This document shows, in pieces, positions 58,562 through 64,000 of a stretch of DNA of 64,000 bases. A model generated the notes under the pieces. It was not told the DNA's origin, did not search any database, and was given only the letters and a program-made list of their open reading frames with translations. The stretch comes from Marinilabilia rubra (GTDB taxonomy: Bacteria; Bacteroidota; Bacteroidia; Bacteroidales; Marinilabiliaceae): NCBI RefSeq assembly GCF_003121985.1, contig NZ_QEWP01000001.1, positions 124,001 to 188,000 on the forward strand, given 5' to 3'. Position numbers and translations under genes: made by a program. The stretch's first letter is position 1; every line of letters starts with the position of its first letter.

Positions 58562-59338
58562 ATGAAGAGAGTCAAAGCAAAAAAATACCTGGGCCAGCAT
58601 TTTCTCAACGATCAGCATATAGCTATGCAAATCGTAGAGGCATTACCTATTCCACCTTACAAAGTTCTGGAAATCGGGCCTGGAATGGGTGTACTTACAG
58701 AGCACCTTTCACAAAAAAATGAAATTGATCTGTCCCTGGTAGAGCTGGATGCCGAGTCAGTTGCATATCTTACCACGCATTATCCCCAACTTTCAGACAA
58801 AATAATTGCCGCGGATTTTTTGAAGATGGATTTATCCCTTTTTTTTGAAGGGGAATTTTCTATTATCGGCAATTTTCCCTACAATATTTCCAGCCAGATA
58901 TTTTTCAAGGTATTGGAGCACCGCGATCAGGTGAAGTCTGTCACCGGAATGGTTCAACGTGAAGTAGGACGAAGGTTAACATCCGGCCCCGGCAACAAGG
59001 AATACGGGATTTTAAGCGTGTTTATGCAGGCCTGGTATAATGCAGAATATCTTTTTACGGTTGACGAACACGTTTTTTCACCTCCTCCCAAAGTTAAATC
59101 TGCTGTAATCCGCTTTACCAGGAATGATGTTACCGATTTAGGCTGCGATCCGGGTTTGTTTCATAAAGTGGTTAAAACAGCTTTCAATCAGCGACGTAAG
59201 ACCATGCGAAACAGCTTAAAAACCTTTGGAATATCTGATGATTCTGAGGATGTTAAAGCTCTATTGCAAAAAAGACCGGAACAATTGGGGGTCGAAGAAT
59301 TCGTTAAACTAACTAATATTGTTGGTGCGTCTATGTAA
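58562..59338 (+). CDS. rsmA: 16S rRNA dimethyladenosine transferase
   Basis: RsmA/KsgA dimethylates A1518 and A1519 in helix 45 of 16S rRNA. From the ATG at 58562 there are 258 residues. KKYLGQHFLND is the canonical N-terminus, SAM motif I is LEIGPGMGVLTEHL (about 37-50), and the catalytic NFPYNISSQI is near 111. The longer in-frame ORF upstream (from 58343) overlaps the divergent gene and lacks conservation. mgtE follows after 44 bp. Confidence 0.94.
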   Translation: MKRVKAKKYLGQHFLNDQHIAMQIVEALPIPPYKVLEIGPGMGVLTEHLSQKNEIDLSLVELDAESVAYLTTHYPQLSDKIIAADFLKMDLSLFFEGEFSIIGNFPYNISSQIFFKVLEHRDQVKSVTGMVQREVGRRLTSGPGNKEYGILSVFMQAWYNAEYLFTVDEHVFSPPPKVKSAVIRFTRNDVTDLGCDPGLFHKVVKTAFNQRRKTMRNSLKTFGISDDSEDVKALLQKRPEQLGVEEFVKLTNIVGASM

Positions 59339-59382
59339 AAGATCCGAGTCATTTTGTTGAACTACTAAAAAGAAACAGGGGT

Positions 59383-60747
59383 ATGGCCAATTTTGAACTT
59401 ACCAGAGAATTTGTGGACAAATTGAAAGCCCTGATTGAAAATCAGGACAATGAAGGTGTTTCGCAAATACTTGAAGATATACACCCTGCCGATATTGCTG
59501 AGCTTTATGAGGAGCTAAATATAGACGAGGCCAAATACATATATTTTCTTCTTGATGATGATAGGGCAGCGGATGTTATTATTGAACTGGATGAAAATGA
59601 CCGCCTTAAGTTTCTGAAAGCTCTTCCCAGTGATGTGATCGCCCACCGCTTTATCGATAAAATGGATTCGGATGACGCGGCCGATGTTATTTCCGAATTT
59701 GACAGTGAGCGCCAGCAGGAAGTTTTGTCGCACATCGAAGATGTTAATGTTGCCGGCGATATTGTTGACCTTCTTAACTACGATGAGGATTCTGCCGGTG
59801 GTTTGATGGCCAAAGAGCTCATTAAAGTTAAGGAGAATTGGAGTATACCAACATGTTTGCGTAGTATGCGCCGCCAGGCTGAGGAAATTGATGAGGTTTA
59901 TTATGTTTATGTGGTTGATAACAATGGGGTACTAAAGGGTACACTTTCATTGAAGAAGATGCTGCTTAGTTCTGCCGATAAGCATGTTAGGGATATTTAC
60001 TATCCTGATGTCATCTCTGTGGGAGTAGATGCAAGTTCGGAAGAGGTGAGTAATATTATGAATAAATATGATCTTGTTGCCCTTCCTGTTGTCGATCAGG
60101 TGGGACGACTTGTGGGGCGGATTACCATTGACGATGTGATGGATGTAATGAGGGAGGAAGCAGAGAAGGATTACGCCCTGGCTTCCGGTATTACGGGAGA
60201 TGTTGAAGCATCTGACAGTGTTTGGCTTTTAACGCGGGCAAGGGTTCCCTGGTTGTTTATCGGTCTTATAGGGGGCTTGTTTGGGTCACGTGTGGTAGGC
60301 AGTTTTGAAGGGGTTCTGGATATATATCCTCAGCTTGCTTTTTTTATGCCGTTGATTGCAGCCATGGGCGGAAATGTGGGAATTCAGTCCTCCGCGATTG
60401 TTGTGCAATCGATAGCTGCCGGAACCACTGGATTAGATTCCCCGTTAAGGAGGTTGATCAAAGAATTTAGCGTCGCTTTTTTAAATGCAACGGTTTTGTC
60501 TGTTTTGGCTTTTGGTTACAATTACTTTTTAGGGTCGCCTGATGCCTTGACTCTTACAGTTTCGGGAGCTATGTTTTCAGTGATAATATTTGCATCTGTA
60601 TTTGGGGCACTGGTTCCTTTATTGTTGGATAAAGTAAAGATTGACCCTGCCGTGGCAACCGGACCTTTTGTTACTACAATTAATGATATCATTGGTATGG
60701 GGATTTATCTTACCATTGGAACATTTTTTTACGGTTGGTTGACCTGA
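59383..60747 (+). CDS. mgtE: Magnesium transporter MgtE
   Basis: A 454-residue Mg2+ channel. An N-terminal superhelical MgtE_N domain (about 25-130, LEDIHPADIAELYEELN, DRLKFLKALPSDV), two CBS domains (about 133-260, ALPVVDQVGRLVGRITIDDVM) and five membrane helices (about 285-454; MPLIAAMGGNVGIQSSAI is the pore signature). The cytosolic domains gate the channel by sensing Mg2+. It is 44 bp after rsmA and is probably co-transcribed. Confidence 0.95.
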   Translation: MANFELTREFVDKLKALIENQDNEGVSQILEDIHPADIAELYEELNIDEAKYIYFLLDDDRAADVIIELDENDRLKFLKALPSDVIAHRFIDKMDSDDAADVISEFDSERQQEVLSHIEDVNVAGDIVDLLNYDEDSAGGLMAKELIKVKENWSIPTCLRSMRRQAEEIDEVYYVYVVDNNGVLKGTLSLKKMLLSSADKHVRDIYYPDVISVGVDASSEEVSNIMNKYDLVALPVVDQVGRLVGRITIDDVMDVMREEAEKDYALASGITGDVEASDSVWLLTRARVPWLFIGLIGGLFGSRVVGSFEGVLDIYPQLAFFMPLIAAMGGNVGIQSSAIVVQSIAAGTTGLDSPLRRLIKEFSVAFLNATVLSVLAFGYNYFLGSPDALTLTVSGAMFSVIIFASVFGALVPLLLDKVKIDPAVATGPFVTTINDIIGMGIYLTIGTFFYGWLT

Positions 60748-60758
60748 AAATAAAAAGG

Positions 60759-60801
60759 CTGCAAGAGAATGATGGCATGTAATCTTTTCATTCTCTTGCA
60801 G
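60759..60801. terminator. Terminator shared by convergent mgtE and nagB
   Basis: CTGCAAGAGAATGA pairs perfectly (14 bp) with TCATTCTCTTGCAG. The minus strand continues with a T-rich run (TTTTTATTTTC), so it is strongest for nagB; the plus strand has a poorer tail. Confidence 0.75.
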
Positions 60802-60834
60802 TCTGCTTTCCCTTTGGGGGGAGCATTTGCCTGG

Positions 60835-62781
60835 TTACTTCAAAAACGATTCCTCATCATCGAAAGGATACTTTACAAATGCTTCGATGGCTTCATATTC
60901 AGTGAGTCCTAATTTATCGTATAAGCGGGCTGTTGTTCTGTTTCTTGCTTCTGATCTTTGCCAAAACTCCCTGTTGTCTTCTCCCGGAAATACCGGAAAG
61001 TCCTTTTGAGACTGGTGTTTGAAAATGGCTTTTCGTTTTCTTTTGAGTTCTTCGGGACTGATGGGAATGGCCATTTCGATGTCCTCTACATCCCACTCCT
61101 GCCATGCACCCCGGTACAGCCATACATAGGCGTCGTTAAGCCAGGTGTCTCCTGCTTCTCTTATTTGACGAATGGCTGCAAATATAATCTGGAGACAAAC
61201 TTCATGTGTGCCATGGGGATCTTGCAGGTCTCCGGCAGCAAAAATTTGGTGAGGTTTTACCTTGCGGAGAAGGTCAACCACAATTTTTACATCCTCATCA
61301 GCCATTGGATTCTTTTCTACCAAACCGGTTTCGTAGAAAGGTAAATAAAGAAAATGAACGTTTTTTTCTTTCACACCGCAATATCTGCAGGCTGCTTCAG
61401 CTTCCCCCTGACGAATGAGGCGCTTTATATTTTTCACATACTGGGTGTCGATATCGTCCGATTTTTTAGATTTCAAAAACTTCACTAGTTCCTGGTGAGC
61501 TTTTTCATGATCGGGCGAAAGGTTGTTTTGGCTTTTCATCAGGTCAACAGAGAATGATGAGAAGCGAAGGGCATCATCATCAAAAACAGCAATGTTGCCT
61601 GAAGTTTGATAAGCAACATGAACGTCATGCCCCTGGTCAGCCAGTCGAAGGAGGGTACCCCCCATTGAAATAACATCGTCATCAGGGTGGGGACTGAAAA
61701 TAAGTGAGCGTTTTACAGCCGGTTCGGGCCTTTCGGGACGCGTCTTTTCGTAGGCACCCGGTTTTCCACCCGGCCAGCCTGTGATGGTGTCTCTTATTTG
61801 TCCAAATACTTTGATGTTTAAATCGTAAGCGCCATCATACAAAGCAAGAAGATCGATTAGTCCTTTTGCTTTGTAGTCATCATCGGTGAGTTTTAAGATG
61901 GGTTTTTCAAGTTCCAGACTTAACCAAATAACCGCTCTTTTCACCATTTTGGGCGTCCATTTCACCATCCCGTAAATCCAGGGAGCTTTGGTTCGTGATA
62001 ACTCGGTAGTCGCATCCTCGTCTGCATATATGGTAACTTCGTCATGAAGTTGAAGGAATGACGCCGGGACCTTAGTAGTGACAGGTTCTTCTATCATTTT
62101 CTTCAATATCACTGATTTATTTTTTCCCCATGCTGTCAGGATTATTTTTCTTGCATTAAGTATGGTGCTAATACCCATGGTGATAGCTCTTAAAGGAACC
62201 GATTTTTCGCTCCCAAAGTCTTTTGCAGCATCGGCAATGGTTATGGGATCAAGTTTTACAATTCGGGTTGTTGAGTTGATGGCCGAGCCCGGCTCGTTAA
62301 AACCAATGTGACCGGAACGCCCAATGCCCAACAGCTGGATGTCAATACCGCCTTGATCCTTGATTTTCTTCTCGTATTTTGAGCAGTACTTTTCAATTTT
62401 ATTAATCGGTAGAGAGCCGTCGGGGATGTGTATATTATCCTTTGGGATATCAATATGGTCAAAAAGTTGTTCGTTCATAAACCGCACATAGCTGTTCTTA
62501 TTCTCAGAAGACATGGGGTAATACTCATCCAGGTTAAATGTTACCACATTTTTGAAGCTGAGGTTGTCCTCGTTGTGCATCCTGATGAGCTCTTTGTAAA
62601 CCATTACCGGAGATGAACCTGTTGCAAGTCCCAATACCGTTTTTTTGCCCTGAGCCTCTTTTTCTTTGATGAGATCGGCAATGATTGAGGCAATTTCTTT
62701 GGCTCCTTCTTCTTTGCCTTCAACAATATTTAAGGGGAGCTTTTCTACCGGTTGATCTGTAAAGTGAATTGATTGAGTCAT
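60835..62781 (-). CDS. nagB: Glucosamine-6-phosphate deaminase fused to a PIG-L/LmbE-like domain
   Basis: A 648-residue fusion. Residues 1-280 are a NagB deaminase: TGSSP (54-58), FNLDEYYP (82-89, catalytic Asp85), and SGHIGFNEPGS (156-166, His158). E. coli NagB has Asp where this protein has Ser156, as some Gram-positive forms vary there. After a linker, residues about 357-640 form a PIG-L deacetylase domain with zinc motif HPDDD (365-369) and a later His in DPHGTHEVC (about 518). It could couple removal of an acetyl group to ring deamination of amino sugars; coupling is inference. The divergent GntR gene is a likely regulator. Confidence 0.92.
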   Translation of the reverse strand: MTQSIHFTDQPVEKLPLNIVEGKEEGAKEIASIIADLIKEKEAQGKKTVLGLATGSSPVMVYKELIRMHNEDNLSFKNVVTFNLDEYYPMSSENKNSYVRFMNEQLFDHIDIPKDNIHIPDGSLPINKIEKYCSKYEKKIKDQGGIDIQLLGIGRSGHIGFNEPGSAINSTTRIVKLDPITIADAAKDFGSEKSVPLRAITMGISTILNARKIILTAWGKNKSVILKKMIEEPVTTKVPASFLQLHDEVTIYADEDATTELSRTKAPWIYGMVKWTPKMVKRAVIWLSLELEKPILKLTDDDYKAKGLIDLLALYDGAYDLNIKVFGQIRDTITGWPGGKPGAYEKTRPERPEPAVKRSLIFSPHPDDDVISMGGTLLRLADQGHDVHVAYQTSGNIAVFDDDALRFSSFSVDLMKSQNNLSPDHEKAHQELVKFLKSKKSDDIDTQYVKNIKRLIRQGEAEAACRYCGVKEKNVHFLYLPFYETGLVEKNPMADEDVKIVVDLLRKVKPHQIFAAGDLQDPHGTHEVCLQIIFAAIRQIREAGDTWLNDAYVWLYRGAWQEWDVEDIEMAIPISPEELKRKRKAIFKHQSQKDFPVFPGEDNREFWQRSEARNRTTARLYDKLGLTEYEAIEAFVKYPFDDEESFLK

Positions 62782-63202
62782 AGCCTTACATTTTATTTTG
62801 TTATTGATTGGTATTTTAAAGTGTTTTATTTCTGATTAATGAGTTTCGTTAAAATGAGTGTATTACGAGAAGGTCATACAATCACATGTAATATATCCTT
62901 TAAAAGTAAAAGATTCACCATTCTCTTCAAAAACGGAAGAAAAAATCTATATTTGTATGTTTTTAAGAGCGATTGGCATGTTCTCTTGTTATTGAAATTT
63001 CAAAATTGATTGATTGCCTTTTAACTTCCGGATGTTTGCCTTTCACGCTTTTATCCCCTATTTCCTTCCTTTTGTCAGGGAATCCCGGGGAACAAATGTG
63101 ATGTGGGATTTGAATAATTGGGGCAAACTAGTGGTTTGTTTTGCTGGTTTTTCGCCAATATTGTGTTGAAATTTGTTAGTGTATTCATTTTAATTGTTTT
63201 AG
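62782..63202. other. Divergent nagB-gntR regulatory region
   Basis: A 421-bp non-coding gap between two divergent genes. The plus strand carries a perfect -7 box at 62948-62955. No obvious palindromic operator was recognised by eye. Confidence 0.4.
62948..62955 (+). promoter_or_regulatory. Candidate -7 box of the GntR gene
   Basis: TATATTTG matches TAnnTTTG, with a weak TTCA 18 bp before it. It lies 247 bp before the gene, so the leader would be long. Confidence 0.4.
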
Positions 63203-63931
63203 ATGGACGATATATTTGGAAAGATAGGAACCACTCAAACTCTGAGTCAGAAGATTGAGAGAAAGATAGAAGAAGCCATTCGGCAGAAAAAACTTCTTTC
63301 CGGGGCCAAGTTGCCTTCTGAAAAAGAACTTTGCGAACTGTTTGGTGTGAGTCGTACTGCTCTCCGTGAGGCATTGCGCCGCCTCAACGCCAGAGGCCTT
63401 ATTGAAATCCGGAAAGGTAGCGGAATGTATGTTTCCGAAATCAAAATAGAGGATGCTGTAAAGTCTCTCAATCTTTACTACGACTTGAGTTTTGATTCCA
63501 ATCTTATTTCTCAGATAATTGATGTTCGACGTATCTTCGAGCCTGAAATTTCCAGGCTTGCTGCCCGCAATCGGACTGATGAGGATTTGAAAATCTTGCA
63601 GGATGGCATCGAAGATCTTGAGAGTTGCGATCCGGATAACACCCAAAAAGAGGTGGATACCATTAACCGTTTTCATATGAGCCTTGCTAAGGCCACCGGT
63701 AATCCTATCATTATCATTAGCCTGGAGCCCATTTATTCTCTTTTGCCAAGAATGCGCAATTTTATTTATGCCAATGTGGAAGGGGAGAAGGAATTTACCA
63801 TCGATGCTCAGAAAAAAATATTGAAAGCGGTAGAAGCCCGGGATGAAGACGCTGCCTTCGCGGAAACTGAAAAGTTGGTTATTCGGAATCACGAGGTTTA
63901 TGACAGGTACCTTAAAAAGGTGCTTAAATAG
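63203..63931 (+). CDS. GntR-family transcriptional regulator (FadR/FCD subfamily)
   Basis: A 242-residue regulator. The N-terminal winged helix (about 12-78) reads KLPSEKELCELFGVSRTALREALRRLNARGLI, the GntR signature, and ends GSGMYV. The C-terminal FCD domain (about 95-235), all helical, carries the conserved Asp/His pattern (DVRRIFEPEIS, FHMSLAKATGNP, NHEVYDRYL) that binds a metal and an organic acid or sugar acid. Divergent to nagB-PIG-L, so amino-sugar control is possible but not shown. Confidence 0.88.
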   Translation: MDDIFGKIGTTQTLSQKIERKIEEAIRQKKLLSGAKLPSEKELCELFGVSRTALREALRRLNARGLIEIRKGSGMYVSEIKIEDAVKSLNLYYDLSFDSNLISQIIDVRRIFEPEISRLAARNRTDEDLKILQDGIEDLESCDPDNTQKEVDTINRFHMSLAKATGNPIIIISLEPIYSLLPRMRNFIYANVEGEKEFTIDAQKKILKAVEARDEDAAFAETEKLVIRNHEVYDRYLKKVLK

Positions 63932-64000
63932 ACCGGTAAAATTCATAATCCAAAGGAGTTTTCAAAATCAAATAAGCTTTTCTCCGTGGTCCTCATTTTT

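Noticed and set aside
1-64000. tRNA, rRNA, CRISPR arrays, prophage genes and transposases
   Set aside because: None were recognised on either strand. The repeats seen are short, dispersed and non-coding, and lack the regular spacing of CRISPR.

Overview
The window reads as the chromosome of a Bacteroidota bacterium, probably of the Marinilabiliales/Bacteroidales. Gene order is typical of that phylum (parA-parB-DUF5683-lytic transglycosylase; rsmA-mgtE; nupC with a DUF151 protein). S16 has a long acidic tail, NagB is fused to a PIG-L domain, and many genes are preceded by the Bacteroidota promoter -7 box TAnnTTTG. Almost everything is core metabolism, translation, envelope or replication. There is no prophage, CRISPR array, rRNA or tRNA, and no intact transposase. 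Non-core content is limited to short non-autonomous repeat elements, one toxin-antitoxin pair and two apparent gene remnants.

Layout. 1-7 kb: the end of an unknown gene, a MITE-like element, an orphan chemotaxis receptor, ispD, then minus-strand lpxH-fabH and a TlpA-like lipoprotein without its redox cysteines. 7-19.5 kb: one long minus-strand branched-chain amino acid cluster, ilvD-ilvB-ilvN-ilvC-leuA-leuC-leuD-(citramalate-synthase-like)-leuB. It is preceded by a consensus promoter, a Leu/Ile/Val-rich leader peptide and a complete attenuator, and closed by a terminator. 20-29 kb: dapD, tsaC-like, thioesterase, rimM, transketolase, pdxB, gnd and a ParE/RelE toxin-antitoxin pair. 29-36 kb: an LpxH-like phosphoesterase and an MJ1255-type glycosyltransferase split by a fold-back element, a membrane Zn-peptidase, and an MBOAT/SGNH acyl-transfer pair. 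36-43 kb: mltD, a DUF5683 protein, parB, parA, priA. 43-49 kb: a degenerate class-V aminotransferase-like protein, mpl, a beta-solenoid lipoprotein, a CoA transferase, rpsP. 49-64 kb: dnaE, trxA, nupC, a DUF151-UVR nuclease-like protein, two tandem flippase-like membrane proteins, rsmA, mgtE, nagB-PIG-L and a GntR regulator.

The branched-chain cluster forms a whole pathway: IlvBN, IlvC and IlvD make the valine, isoleucine and leucine precursors, and LeuA, LeuCD and LeuB extend to leucine. The second synthase, with no threonine deaminase in sight, suggests isoleucine via citramalate, reusing LeuCD and LeuB. The leader RNA has mutually exclusive pairings (pause, antiterminator, terminator) that would tie transcription to supply of charged Leu/Ile/Val tRNAs.

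At least four kinds of short repeat lie between genes. Family A (160-335 and inverted at 53380-53539) has related ends and 7-8 bp flanking direct duplications; one copy sits between trxA and its likely promoter. Family B carries the signature TAACGATCTATTG and recurs at five places. A 231-bp fold-back with TA flanks separates the phosphoesterase from the glycosyltransferase, and an 82-bp inverted repeat lies between ilvD and ilvB.
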